Below, one piece after another: positions 11,437-22,917 of a stretch of DNA of 64,000 bases. This DNA is from Pyxicephalus adspersus (lineage: Eukaryota; Chordata; Amphibia; Anura; Pyxicephalidae): contig NC_092863.1 in assembly GCF_032062135.1 (NCBI RefSeq), forward strand, positions 18,757,362-18,821,361. The letters are read 5' to 3'. The notes under the pieces were generated by a model that worked only from the letters and a program-made list of their open reading frames with translations, made no database searches and was not told the DNA's origin. A program made the translations under genes and the position numbers. The first letter of the stretch is position 1. Each line of letters begins with the position of its first letter.

Positions 11437-12235
11437 AGCTTTCAAAAGCTTTAGAGCATAGCTTCTGCAGCTGCATGACACTTCAAAGAATATATGGTAT
11501 TTTTACAATGCAAAACCACAGTACTGGAGCTTCTTGCACGTGGAGGCAAGTTTACTGACAAGTTTATTTATCGGTAACTCGGAGTGTGGTGTAATCTTTA
11601 ATAAGGTAATCCAGAAGTTTTTATTGGAAACTACACATGAGTAATAGTTACGTCCAAAATGCTATACTATGTTGGTGTGCTTTGTACTGTTTTCCTATTA
11701 TTGAAATAGTTAACAACTTTTTTTTATAATTTTTGCAGTTGAGATTGATTTTTAATATCCATAAAACGCATCTGGTTCAATCCATCTTGATGGTCAAAGG
11801 GGCAAAGTTTTTTTTCCTTAAAATTAATAAAAGCTCTGTTTTTCTAATATGGCAGTTTTTTTAGGTGCACAAAGTTTAACTCTATAGAAATAATTGTATT
11901 TGTACTAAAAACAACATTTTTGAAATAATCATGTTTGCAAAAATTTGGTCTAAAGTTTTGTGCCGTGGTCTGAAAAAAAGTCTTATTGTAATAAACTGCT
12001 TATTCAGCTCAATGCAGAGCAGAATTCTTTTCTCCATATTGTTCATAGCAATGAAAGCTGTAAACACAGGGCCACCTACTGGAAATGGGAATATTTAGAG
12101 TTTAAGCAGTTTTAACCATGCAGGGAAAATTCACAAGATCACTTTATTTCTGGCCCCAAAAAAATTTCATATAAAAGGGGGATTGGTTAACAGTAAAAGA
12201 GACAAAACAAAACAGTGTAACATGAACTTTACAGG
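11437..12235. other. Unassigned AT-rich sequence
   Basis: No exon or bounded repeat was recognised. Confidence 0.45.
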
Positions 12236-12612
12236 ACTGTTATAATATTATTTATTAATAAACAGTATTTTTTATAACGCCAACCTATTACGTAGCGCTG
12301 TACAATAAACAGGGCTTGAAAATGACAGAGTGATACAGACAGTGACACAGGAGGAGAGGACCCTGCACAGAAGAGCTTACAATCTAAGAGGTGCAGGATG
12401 TAGCACACACTAGGTGGGGGATATGGATGGTGGGTAAGTATCAAGGGTTTAGGAGACAGTAGAAGACGGCAAGGTGAGTATGAAAAGTGGGTTTTGAGTG
12501 CTCTTTCAAATTAGCAGAAAGAAGGAGGGAGCTGAATAGGATGTGGAAGACCATTCCAGAGAGTCGGGGCAGCTCTAGAAAAGTCTTGGAGCCGTGCGTG
12601 TGACTTTCACCT
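12236..12612 (+). repeat. Longest copy of the anuran interspersed repeat
   Basis: The element opens with ATTATTTATTAATAAACAGT, continues with a CAACCTATTACGTAGCGCTG block, the GTGACACAGGAGGAGAGGAC block, CAGAAGAGCTTACAATC, AGGAGACAGTAGAAGACGG and ends in a CCAGAGAGTCGGGGCAGC segment. Shorter copies occur at 872, 8365, 15617, 19745 and about 36460. I recognise it as a common ranoid-frog repeat but cannot give its formal class. Confidence 0.75.
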
Positions 12613-12734
12613 TGTGATACCCAGCATCACCACTAGAGGCACATACACCAGCGGAAGTAAGTACTTGTCACTAGAGCTAGGCAAATGTTTCCATGTTTCT
12701 TTCTTTAAAATTCTTTAAAATTTCTGAAAGCCAT

Positions 12735-13040
12735 GGGCAGCAGTGGCTCAGTGGTTAGCCCTCTGGTCTTTGCAGCACTAGGTCCCAAGTTCGAATCTCA
12801 GCCAGGACACTATCTGCATGGAGTTTGCAGGTTCTCCCCTTGTTTGTGTGGGTTTTCTCTCAAATTCCAACAGCATGCAGTTAGAATAATTGGCTTCTCC
12901 CCCAAATTGACCTTAGAACGTATGACTATGTTAGGGACATTAGATTGTGAACCCCTTTGAGGACAGCTAGTGACATGACTATGGACTTTGTACAGCACTG
13001 TGTAACATGTCAGCACTATATAAATACTGTGTAATAATAA
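12735..13040 (+). mobile_element. tRNA-derived SINE, copy 1
   Basis: The head contains an A-box-like TGGCTCAGTGG and a B-box-like AGTTCGAATCTC at tRNA spacing, followed by a conserved body (GAGTTTGCAGGTTCTCCCC, GTGGGTTTTCTC) and a tail with TTAGATTGTGAACCCCTTTG, GTACAGCACTGTG and a CACTATATAAATACTGTG end. This is the layout of a polymerase-III-type SINE, and the same order of blocks recurs at 22483. Confidence 0.85.
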
Positions 13041-14362
13041 CCCATTGGTCAAACCAATTTAATATAAAATGATGTATACTTTTCCAACTGTTTGGCTATA
13101 AAGCTAAACATTGGATGTAAGCCTGTTGATGAAGTATATGAGATGTAGCATTCCCATTGGACTGTGTTTGGCATGTGGCTATGTACCTTAACAACTGGAT
13201 AAACCTTGGCTCACACTGTTTTGAAAATTGTAAATGGCAGAAGTTTTTAATCTGACCCACCATGAAATTGAACACAATCTCTACTTGTGTGCCCTGATAG
13301 AATCCTCTTTTATGTGGTACAATAAATGTGTTTCTAGAGCTGCTTCCCTGAATGCTGCTTCTGTCACCCTGTTTGGTCCAAGGGTACACATAATAAGGGA
13401 ATATATAGTGGATTCGTAGATACTTGGAATGAATATTATTCAGTCTTTTATTCTCCTAATTTATGTTTTTTTTACGGTCCTTCTGCTGCTCTGTGTTGTA
13501 AAAAGCTTGATATTTACAGAGCTCAATAGCTCAATCTGTACACATAAATCAGTATACTTTGCTGAATTCCAGTAAAGCAAGCCAAAATGCAGGTAGCCAC
13601 GCTGTTCTACCTACTCAGGTTTAAAAATACATACATGCCAAGCACATGTAAAATATTTAACGAAAACAATTATACTTTGTTCAAACAAATACTTTGTAAA
13701 CAATATTTTGTTACTATTTACTGGTCACTACCTAAACTGCACTATTTTTGATCCTAGCTCTGGATTAAAAAAAAATTGGTGTTATCAACACAGTGCATTT
13801 CAACTCTAATTTCCCTAAACTCTGATCTCAAATTTTGAAAGATAAATTAGGCAAGCTCAATCCTTTCTAAGAACTTAAATTTGGAGTTAAAAACAACCAA
13901 AAAACATAAACTGTATGTGAAATGCGCCGAAATAGAAAAAATGTATTCCATTAAATTGGTATCAAACTGTATCTGTACCCACAACTTTTTGTTAGAGCTT
14001 CTGATGTTAGAGTTCTTCATGTTTTCTTTGCTGATGATAAGCAGTTCATTTCTTGAAGCATAGCTCCATCTACTGGCTAGCCAAATATTGGAAACAACTT
14101 GCAGAGATGATCAATTTCTTTTTGTTTTTTGGTTAGTATGCGTTGATATGGGTCTGTAAAATTTTTATTTGTACCCCATAAATAGGAATTTTGTTGGTAA
14201 AATAACAGCGATATATACGTACATGCCATGCAAGTGGAGTACAACAGGGTACATTGTAAGCAGCACATCCAGAGGACTAAAACTTAACAAAATAATTTTG
14301 ATTACAGTTATGCATGCCTCGTTTACGTTTTTCACTTGATATCTTTTGTACACTTTCTAAAC
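13041..14362. other. Unassigned sequence
   Basis: No exon or bounded repeat was recognised; reading frames are short. Confidence 0.45.
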
Positions 14363-14430
14363 CAGCAGTCCTCAACCAGTGGTCTGTGAGAAAATTTTGG
14401 TGGTCCACAGAAAAATTTGGACATGATTTG
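14363..14430 (+). mobile_element. hAT-type terminal fragment
   Basis: The stretch CAGCAGTCCTCAACCAGTGG followed by AAAATTTTGGTGGTCC resembles the conserved left end of Charlie/hAT MITEs. No partner end was found. Confidence 0.5.
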
Positions 14431-15087
14431 CAATTTTTTTGTTTTATTAATATTAAAACAAAAATAATCTAATAAATTCCTATATTCTGAATGACAATTT
14501 TCACTTTTATATTGCACTAAACTCATGAACTGTACTAGAGAACAAGGGAGGCGTAGCGTGACGTCAGTGTAGTGTTAAGTTGTATGAGGCAACCGTTCCC
14601 GAGCCGTATGCTTCAGTATTGTTTCCACCATTACAACAGTCACCCCGCTCCAACAATACCGATTCTCATCCGAGTGTTTTATTTTATTTGTTTATTTCGC
14701 AGATGCTCTTTTAGGTAAGTATGACCTTGTATTTTCTTTATCTGTTATATTTATTGGCATCAATTAGTTTGATAACTATTTTTTCTTGTTTGGTCTCAGA
14801 TTGGAATGAAATAAACCCATATTGAGTGAGAAAAAGCAAACAATTATTTTGCATTTCTTTAGTAATACCAAAGATAATGCAACTAATGATAATAGTAACA
14901 ATAGTAATACTTCACTTAACCGTGAGCTGATCAATGAATCAGAGCCTGCACAGTCCTTGTCAGGGACAAACTTATTTATATTTTTTAAAAATGTTATAAT
15001 AATAGTCCGCGGGATTTAAAAATAATGAGGGAGCTGTAAAAATTCCTGTATATCAGGGAATATTCAATAAATGAAAAGTCCAAATGT
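14431..15087. other. Unassigned sequence
   Basis: It contains a short run of AATAGTAACAATAGTAAT-type imperfect repeats at about 14880-14910. No exon was recognised. Confidence 0.4.
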
Positions 15088-15240
15088 CAGCAGTTTTGCA
15101 GCAGTCATTCAGCAGTTATTCAGCAGTTATTGAACAGTTATTGAGCAGTAATATAGCAGTTTTTCAGCAGTTATTGAGCAGTCATTTAGCAGTTATTGAG
15201 CAGTTACTGAGCAGTTATTGAGCAGTTACTGAGCAGTCAC
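15088..15240 (+). repeat. Minisatellite, 11-bp unit AGCAGTTATTG
   Basis: About fourteen imperfect units of CAGTTATTGAG occur head to tail, with variants CAGTTACTGAG and CAGTCATTCAG. The purest part is at 15165-15235. Confidence 0.9.
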
Positions 15241-15616
15241 ACACCGCCGAATGTTGTTGTTCTGAGCTGGGCCTTTAGATGTCTCCTCTGTAGCAGAACA
15301 GAAAGTAGGAAGAGGAAGGAGTCATGTGACACAAGGATTTGCCATACAGCGTCAATGCTGAGTGTGCTGGTGAGTGAAATAAACAGACAGGGCCGTGCAG
15401 CCTGATTAGAGCAAATTACATTTCATGTTCTCCCTAAACAACAAATTTATATACATTTTTTTTCCGCTAATGTAAATTCCAATTAATCCCAAATGCTGCT
15501 TTGTATTGTGTAGTGTATACACCAAATGTTCAATGCAGACAGTAAGCCATAGCAACCATCCAGAATAGATTTTGTGCTGTCTGAGTACTCAGTACATACG
15601 GATTGGTTGCTATGGG

Positions 15617-15673
15617 GTACAGCGCTGCGTAAGATGCTGGCGCTGTATAAATACTGTTTAATATTAATATTAG
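15617..15673 (-). repeat. Terminal fragment of the anuran interspersed repeat
   Basis: TACAGCGCTGCGTAAGATGC followed by TGGCGCTGTATAAATACTG corresponds to one end of the family represented at 12236, read on the opposite strand. Confidence 0.6.
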
Positions 15674-15887
15674 TTACTACACCATGAAACTAGTACTCTT
15701 TTATTTTTTATAAGATAAGTTTGTGCATGTTTGCCTGTATTATTTATGTATTCAGAGATCCTTTAGATACATAAATTAGATCCGTATCCTTGTTACACAT
15801 TTTTCTTGATCATCATTACATAATATTTGTATGTAAGTTTTAGTAAACTGTAAGTTTTGGTTTTTTTTTTGTTTTGTTTTTTTTTAC

Positions 15888-16615
15888 TTTTTAGCCCCCA
15901 GTTTGTGCCCCATTGGCCCCTATATTGCCCCCTAATAGGCCCAATATTGCCCTGATTGCCACTATGTTTTACCCCTTCATCACCTGTTTAGTCCCTACCT
16001 GTAGCCTTTGCTATATTGATCCCTATTTTGATCATTTTTTATCTACTAATTTAACCTTTGTTAGCGCCTAATTGCCCCTACTTTGCTCCTTATTAACACC
16101 TTGTTAGACTTTGAGCCCCATTAGCACTTACAGTACCAAAGTTCTCCATTAGCACCTTTTTAGTGATACATTATTTACCATTTTGCAAATTATTGGTGCC
16201 CTGTTAATGCCTTGTTAGCTTCTACTTTGTGCCCTTTCAGCATACCACTTGCCCTGGTCACCCCTACTTTGTGCTCTTTGAGCAATTATATTGTGCTCTT
16301 TTAGCGCCCTATTGGCCTATTTTTGGTACCACAATAGCTCCTACTCTGCACCCTGTTAGTTTCCCTTTAGCCCATATTTTGATCCCTGTAAGTCCCTACT
16401 TTTTGCTCAGTAATGCTTTGTTAGCTCCGTCTTTGCGAATCGTTAGCCCCTGCTTTGTACCCTATGGCCCCCAGTAATGCTTTATTAGTCTATATTTTGC
16501 CCTCTATTTGCACCCCATTAGCCCCTGCGTTGTTCCCACTAATAACTGCTATTGTGTGTCCTATTAGCCCTATTTTTGCCCCCTTTAAATCCTTTCTGTG
16601 CAAACCTAGCCCCTA
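15888..16615 (+). repeat. Degenerate pyrimidine-rich tandem array, about 22-bp unit
   Basis: For about 700 bp the sequence repeats variants of CCCCTACTTTGTGCCCTTTT followed by AGC. Units are heavily diverged and vary in length. The proline-rich frames at 16229-16868 are by-products of the array. Confidence 0.8.
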
Positions 16616-17140
16616 CTTATTTCGTCATTTTACATGGATGCTTAACATGGTCATATACAATATCTTAACAGTATTTAACTCAGCAGCAAATGAAAAAGAC
16701 ATCCACTCATTTCTCCTTTTTTTGGATGTATATAGTCCAAGTAATTGGAATCCCCCCACTACCTACTCCTACATGATTAGCCGTCTCTCAGTCATTAACT
16801 CTGTGGAGGCTCCTATATATGTTAAAAACCAATATTTAATACTTGATTTACCAGCATGGCATTTGTAGTCACTAGGACTACTGGCACATATACCGGTAAT
16901 TGGTATGTCTGTAGGCCATTCATTCAATTCAATATGCATTGCACTTGTTACTGTGATAGCCTAGATAAGGGACATTAGTGGTGGGAATTATCTGGCAATC
17001 TATAAAGTGAAGATCATTACTTTGATGTGGTGCTAAGGAGGTTGTTGGATGGTCATGTGTACAGTGATTGGCTTTTTGTGTTAGGTTTTTGGCCAGTTGT
17101 AACTAGTAGTCCTAACATTTCTACCATTTTCCATAACAGG
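16616..17140. other. Unassigned sequence
   Basis: No exon or bounded repeat was recognised. The end (17127-17140) reads TTTTCCATAACAG, which could serve as a splice acceptor for the ORF that follows. Confidence 0.4.
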
Positions 17141-17366
17141 CAATGGAAAAAGATAAAGTTACACTTCAGCAGGAAGAAAGCAAACCGCAGGGTCCTAAAA
17201 ATGGATCTAAAGTTGTAACCAAGGAAAAAGAGAATTCACAGTTTCCTCCAAATACTGAAGCCAGTGCACCACAACTACAGATGGGGGAGAAGAAAGTGGA
17301 CGATATGAGATTTATGATCACATGTACAAACTGGTACTGAGGAACCATGTTCGAAAAGCACTTGGT
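17141..17366 (+). pseudogene. Unidentified exon-like ORF with a probable one-base shift
   Basis: A frame opens with ATG at 17143 directly after an acceptor-like TTCCATAACAG and encodes a hydrophilic, Lys/Glu/Gln-rich segment (starting MEKDKVTLQQEESK) up to a stop at 17338-17340. Just after the run of five G at 17282-17286 a second frame takes over and reads a protein-like stretch containing YEIYDHMYKLVLRNHVRKAL, ending at a donor-like CTTGGTAATC. The switch at a G run suggests a one-base insertion or a sequencing error. I do not recognise the protein and saw no further exon of it. It could be one exon of an unidentified gene, a relic, or a chance frame. Confidence 0.35.
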
Positions 17367-17718
17367 AATCTATTTTCTACGGCATATTTTACTATAAAGA
17401 AAAATGCTATATGTATATAAAAAGTACTGGATTTCATACTTGTGAATTTAGATCCACAGGTATACAAGGAGGAAGAGATCAAAAGATTAGCATTATGGCC
17501 ACTAATAAAACCCCTTTGTAATGTTATTTTTGTTATATTTTAAAGTCTGTTATTATAACGTCATGGCTAAGACAGTCTTTGTGAAGTTTTATTGCTCTGT
17601 GTCCTTCCTCAGAAGTTCTCCACACTGTTGGGTATATGGAGTAAAGATATAAATCTTCAATGGGGACATGGAAGCCTTACTATCTTTATCTTAAACCAAT
17701 CTTAACTATAGTAAGTGT
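17367..17718. other. Unassigned sequence
   Basis: AT-rich, with no recognised exon. Confidence 0.4.
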
Positions 17719-18190
17719 TCTTGGATACAGATTCTCTATCCAAGAACACAGGAGTACCACGGGATCCCCAGGCACTAGAGGCTAAATGGGGACAAGTCTC
17801 CCCCTTCATTCAACTCTAGTGTTCTGTGATTGGCTGGGGAAAGGAAAATCCTGATGACGCTTGAGCTGTCATCAGGGTTTACCTTTCCTCAGCCAATCAC
17901 AGAGCCCTAGAGGTGATGAATGGGGAGACTTGTCCTCATTTAACCTCCAGTGCCCGGGGATCCCACACTGACAGGAGGATTCCCACGGCTGCACAGCCGT
18001 GGGAATCATACTGTCCTTGTGGGATAGATAACCTGTAAAAAAATAAAAGTTTTTTTTTTACACACACATTTTTTTACACACAAATTTGCAAAGTTGAATC
18101 GAAAAGTGTTTTTCGGGTCTATCTGAACTCGAACAGCCATATTTGGGTCGAATATAAGGACAACCTGAATTCGAACACCAACACTAGTTA
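17719..18190. repeat. Foldback element with a 200-bp palindrome
   Basis: 17761-17964 is an imperfect palindrome with arms of about 100 bp: CTGTGATTGGCTGGGGAAAG in the left arm faces CTTTCCTCAGCCAATCACAG in the right arm, and GGGACAAGTCTCCCC faces GGGGAGACTTGTCC. Smaller hairpins flank it at 17719-17747 (CTTGGATA with TATCCAAG) and 17978-18008 (GATTCCCACGGCTG with CAGCCGTGGGAATC). The following 18080-18190 carries TTCGAA-rich motifs seen in frog MITEs. No reading frame is conserved. Confidence 0.8.
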
Positions 18191-18489
18191 CCAGGAGCTA
18201 ACCCATGTTTTTTGTGGGTTCCGGTATTACAGTGAACACAAAATAATGAACACATCATTGATCTTATGAGCATTTTTTGAGAGAATGCAGAAGAGATTTA
18301 CCTGGCTTTGATTTTCTCAGATACACAGTGAATGCCCAAATCTTTGTACTGTTGGTGCTCATTAGGATATATAATATTTGCATTGTATCATGGGAGTCTC
18401 CATTAAAAAGTACTCTGCTCGACTGTAACCCTACATTCGGAGCACTCTTTTCCAGCCCTGGGTACCATGGTCAACCCCATTGAGACTAC

Positions 18490-18960
18490 ATCAAGACTTG
18501 TTTCCAAGTGGGAACTGGACCTTAATACCATGTTTTTGCCTGAATAGCTAGAACAACTTTGTACTTCAGCCATAAAGCCATTGAAGAATAAATTATAAAA
18601 TAATCACAAAGTGGTATAGAGTTCCGGCTGTTCTTCCAAAAATATACCCTCAGGTGGATGCTGTGTGCTGGAGGTACGAGAGCAACCTTGGTAGCTTACT
18701 CCACATATTTTGGGAGTGTCCAGTGTTCGCTTTCTTTTGGTCCCGTGTAGCAGACATTATATTTGACCTAATGGATGTATCCATCCACAATAGGCCAGAG
18801 CTGGCGTTGCTTTACATCTCCACATTCTCAAAGAAAAAGTACCACAACTCCTTACTTAAACATTTGCTTAATGCAGCAAAGGCATGTATTCCAATACTTC
18901 GGAAAAACACCTTCTCTCCAACATTGCTATAATTGTTCAGAAGAATAAATTACATTATGT
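18490..18960 (+). mobile_element. L1/Tx1-type LINE remnant, ORF2 C-terminus
   Basis: Translated on the plus strand the segment reads in broken frames as the C-terminal part of an L1-clade ORF2: a KWELDL block at about 18507, then YRVPAVLPKIYPQVDAVCWR at about 18616-18676 and LLHIFWECPVFAFFW at about 18697-18740, with the cysteine-histidine pattern of the ORF2 tail. Stops and at least one frameshift interrupt it, so it is inactive. A 3' untranslated tail probably continues to about 19200. Confidence 0.75.
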
Positions 18961-19744
18961 CTATGGAGGATCTGATTACATTACGAGATGGTTTTACTGG
19001 ATTCAATATACTGCCACGCCGGAATACTTATCCTTGATGCACACAAATACTAAAAAAGATGTGTAATTTCTTATACACTTCCTATATACCTTAATTTGCA
19101 AATATTTGAGAAAATTACTCATGTAACCCTATTATAGTATACATTGTATTGTTACTCCCTTTCTCCTCCCCCTGTATCCTCTCTCTTCCCCACTTCCAAA
19201 CATTAATTTTTTTTTTTCAGTCACATCCATTCAGTCAGATCTAAATTGTTAATATTTTATACACAATGGACAAGTTACAGTAATTACTATGCCACAAAGG
19301 AGAAGTATTTTAAAATAGTTCAGACCTGCATGGCAACTGTTGAGACAATAAACAATTTTATAATATGTATATAAAGTCCAGAATGAATCTCCCTTGGAAA
19401 ATGGAAATCAGCAGCTGCAGCTACGCACAGGACCAGTCCACGGAACCTCAGGTGACCCCACTTCTTCTGCCAAGCTGCTCAGGTAATCCAAAGCCAAGTC
19501 TAGTCATGCTAACTAGCAATTTCACAGGCAGTTAAGCAGGAGATCAATTTTCTATATTATTTTTAAGTGTGCATAAAATGAAACCTGGTACAGACTGGCT
19601 TGCTAAAAAATTATATACATGTCTGGAACTGTACTATACAATAAATTAGTATAAGTGGGGTCTGTATGAGACATAGTAAACAGTTAGAGACCTTTAATGA
19701 GGAGCTAGGACGGCCGTGCATCTGTAATAGTACAACAAACATTT
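18961..19744. other. Possible LINE 3' tail, then unassigned sequence
   Basis: The stretch to about 19200 ends in pyrimidine-rich CTCCCCCTGTATCC sequence and may be the tail of the preceding LINE remnant. Nothing else was recognised. Confidence 0.35.
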
Positions 19745-19930
19745 AAATACATTATAATAATATTATTATTAATATTATTAATAATAATAATCAGAATTTA
19801 TATATTACGCAGCACTGTACAATAAATAAGGGTTGCAAATGACAGACGTATACAGACAGTGACACAGGAGGAGGAGAGGACCCTGTCCCGAAGAGCTTAC
19901 AGTCTAGGAGGTGGGGGAAATTACACCAGA
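19745..19930 (+). repeat. Copy of the anuran interspersed repeat
   Basis: An AT trinucleotide tract leads into ATTACGCAGCACTGTACAAT, GGGTTGCAAATGACAGACG, GTGACACAGGAGGAGGAGAG and CCGAAGAGCTTACAGTCTAG, collinear with the copy at 12236 but shorter. Confidence 0.8.
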
Positions 19931-20042
19931 TAATAAGGAAGTCCAGTTTGAAAAGGTTAATGAGACATATCCTCAAGAAATTTGGCATGGAGGTGTACAG
20001 ACATCATGAACAGCTGGAAAGTTAAACATTAAGAGTATAGAG

Positions 20043-20313
20043 CAATGCTTCTCAGCTAGGGTTCCTCCAGAGGTTGCTAGGGGTTCCTTGAACAATGAGC
20101 AATTAGTAACTCTCGGTTTAAGAGGCACCAATTATCTTTTTGGCTATCTATGATATTCTTCCCAATGGACGGCACTGTAAGAGGCATTCTTCCTAGTGAC
20201 CACCACACTAATGCACTGTAAACTGTGGATATAGTAATATTAGAAGGGGTTCCCTGGATACCTTAAAGTTCTTTCAAGGGCTCCTCTGTGTAAAATAAGG
20301 TCAAGAAACACTG
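20043..20313. mobile_element. hAT MITE with 8-bp target duplication
   Basis: The left end reads CAATGCTTCTCAGC and the right end read in reverse is CAGTGTTTCTTGACC. The flanks GTATAGAG (20035-20042) and GCATAGAG (20314-20321) match at seven of eight bases, as for an aged hAT insertion. It is non-coding. Confidence 0.85.
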
Positions 20314-20369
20314 GCATAGAGTGAGGAAAGTATAGCAAAGAAAAAATAGTAAAGTGTTAAACCAATGGA

Positions 20370-21615
20370 CCAGTTGGAAAGTGGGGTAGTGGTAGTTATA
20401 GAGGTTAGGCATGGAGGCCGTAGCCTATTAAATTTGTCTAAAAGAGCATGTCTAGAGCAAAAAGTATGTCTGAAAGACAACTCTGCATATTCTAAAGGAA
20501 GTCAAATAAACACTGAAGCATTTTACATTCTGTTGATTTCTGTCTTGTAAAGAGAAAATATGAGAATGGACAGCTAAATATCTAACTCCAAATTATCAGC
20601 ATCTACAAGCCATTTACCTATACAGCCCCCTAGACCATTACCTGGAGGTGGACAAAGGTTTTATCAATTCATGTTTTTTATGGGGTTGATTGCAAACTGA
20701 GAGAATTATTAAATTTGGTGGTAATGCATTGGCATAGTTAAAAATTACCGAATAAGCAATGATTTTACAGTCTGTACTTATGGTTCAGGTGGTTAAAAGT
20801 GGCTTTAATGTTATTATTAGTTGTCTAACACTAATTTTCTTGAATGGTCAGGGAGTTGGGACTGGAAAACCTACAAAAAGAAAGGAACTGAGAAATAAAA
20901 TCACAATAGTGTGTAAGTAGATTTAGAAACTGACAATGTGGATCCCATTCTAATGGTTTGCTTCAACAAGCATAGTGTGAGAAACCTGAATACCTAAATA
21001 TTTAAAAGTAGGTGGCCACTGATCCTACGGACATTGTCCTGGCCTTTTGATCCATAGAAATAATTAAATATTTTTTTTGGATTCAATTTAAGATCCAAGT
21101 ATTGAGCTATGTATGTAAAGTTAGTAATAATCATTTTAAGGAGTCATTATAGTTAAGAATAGCGCCAGGTTATCTGCATGCATGATCAATTTGTACTCCA
21201 GTCAAGCCAGACACAATAAAGGCCATAGCTAAGTGCTCCATCATCAAGTAAAAATGAACTAAGGGACAGGGGGTAACTCTGCCCTATCCAATGTTAAATA
21301 TCTCTGGGATCAGATAGAGAGTCAGCTGTATTAATTTGGGCTTTGAGAATATGGTAAAGTCAATGTAATTGCTGAAAACAGGATCCAAACCCAAATTTCA
21401 GGATAGCGTGAAGCATATAATTTCAATCAAGTCAAATGTTTTATCGATGTCCAGTGTGACTGAGACACTCGTACCAGAGTTGGTTAAATCAATCTGGGTG
21501 TGTTTGAAAAATCTACTGAAACTAAAGTCTCTAGATGTTCCTAATATAACTCTGGTCTGATTTATGTCTACAAGAAGATCTCTTACTCTTTCCAAATGAG
21601 TGACTAAGGCTATGT
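20370..21615 (-). mobile_element. L1/Tx1-type LINE remnant, reverse-transcriptase region
   Basis: The minus-strand translation of 21600-21130 reads as the reverse-transcriptase domain of an L1-clade ORF2: a VRDLLVDINQT block, a VTLDIDKTFD block corresponding to the catalytic-aspartate motif A, and a TPCPLVHFYLMMEHLAMAF block corresponding to motif B with its conserved CPLSP largely lost. Further downstream on the same strand a YNYHYPTFQLVHW-like piece near 20370 fits the region after the polymerase domain. Multiple stops and shifts show a long-dead copy. It lies in the opposite orientation to the remnant at 18490. Confidence 0.7.
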
Positions 21616-22482
21616 ACACATGTTATATTCTGGTCATAAGGGCAGTTCTAGTAATGGCCTTCAAATATTTTGATGGCTGATCTGGTGCAGGAGAGGTAGA
21701 CACGGACTCTGGTTAAATTGGAAGGCTGGTAGACATGCATCGTCCACAGGGTAGATGAAGGGAGCGCCGAAACAACAGACAATATGGCACCCACACATTG
21801 CCCCTATTTACCTTGTTGGGGGGGTATAGAAGTAGAATGGCAAATTTATCAAACACAACCTAGGATATAGTTTCAAGATATCAGGAGCTTACAGATCACA
21901 TCATTCAGATGACTGCAGAGTGAATCCACCATGAAGATCAGCATTTTAAAATTAAATTGCTCACTACTGCCCCAGTTAATTCTTTATAGTATTCCGCTGG
22001 TGAGAAGATACATATAGCACCGGAACCACAGATGCAATTCATGAGAGTGAGAAAACAGTAATCATGACACTTCAAAGAAGCCTTTGAGGTCTGAAGAGCC
22101 TGTCATTGTGTAGACAGCTACCAGCCACTCTTATCGCTCCCATCTAAAAATAACAAGGTGAAATGAAATTCTAATTAAAAAATGGAATAAAAACATCTGT
22201 TTTCAGTATTTGACTTTATTCTAAAGATTTCTTAGTAGTACTTATATTCTGCCACTAGATTCCTAGGTCTGATGACCATCATTCAACACGATTTCTCTGA
22301 GCCCAGGTCATCCTGCACCCCCCTGGTCAAGATAAAAAGAAGCAGCAAAGTGAAGTGTAATTCTGTTTCCTTTTCTTATTAGCATCATGCTTATCAACAA
22401 CACAATAACTAATTGGTACCTTGTACTGCATCTTCTTCTCACATTCCTGCCCTGGGACTATGAGAGGCTGATACCAGGTCAA
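21616..22482. other. Unassigned sequence
   Basis: The first part could still belong to the decayed LINE on the minus strand. No exon was recognised. Confidence 0.4.
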
Positions 22483-22790
22483 ATTCAGTGTCTCAGAGGT
22501 AGCGCTCTAGCCTGTGCAGCACTAGGTCCCCGGTTTGAATCTCAGCCAGGACACTATCTGCATTAAGTTTGCAGGTTCTCCCCTTGTCTGCGTGGGTTTT
22601 CTCCCCCATCCCAAAAACAGGTTAATTGTCTTCCCCCTAAAAATTGACCTTAGACTACAATAATGACATATGACCATGGTAGGGATATTAGATTGTGAGC
22701 TCCTTTGAGGGACAATTAGTGACACGACTATCAACTTGTGTGTACAGTGTAATATGATGGGGCTATATAAATACTGTGTAATATAAATAC
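22483..22790 (+). mobile_element. tRNA-derived SINE, copy 2
   Basis: It is collinear with the copy at 12735: a diverged A box, a B-box-like GGTTTGAATCTC, AGCCAGGACACTATCTGCAT, AGTTTGCAGGTTCTCCCC, GCGTGGGTTTTCTCCCCC, ATTAGATTGTGAGCTCCTTT and a GGGCTATATAAATACTGTG tail. The 112-residue antisense frame over this region is a by-product. Confidence 0.85.
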
Positions 22791-22889
22791 TGGGCCTACC
22801 AGAAGTACCAAAATTCAACAGAATAGGGGGGGTAAATGTGAAGGTATATATATTATACATTTTAGTATACAGTGATTTTTATGAATCAG

Positions 22890-22917
22890 ATTTTTATATA
22901 TATATATATATATATAT
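22890..22917. repeat. AT dinucleotide microsatellite
   Basis: An uninterrupted TA tract. Confidence 0.9.

Noticed and set aside
12735..12810. Functional tRNA gene
   Set aside because: A and B boxes are present, but the sequence continues into a SINE body with no closed acceptor stem, and a second collinear copy exists at 22483.
15088..15240. CRISPR-like array
   Set aside because: Units are contiguous without spacers and the genome is clearly vertebrate.
16229..16868. Proline-rich ORFs
   Set aside because: They are translations of the degenerate pyrimidine-rich tandem array.
18490..21615. A single 5'-inverted (twin-primed) L1 insertion
   Set aside because: The inverted RT segment lies downstream of the 3' part rather than upstream, and a hAT MITE and another repeat separate them; two independent remnants are simpler.
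22522..22860. 112-residue minus-strand ORF
   Set aside because: It is antisense to the tRNA-derived SINE at 22483.
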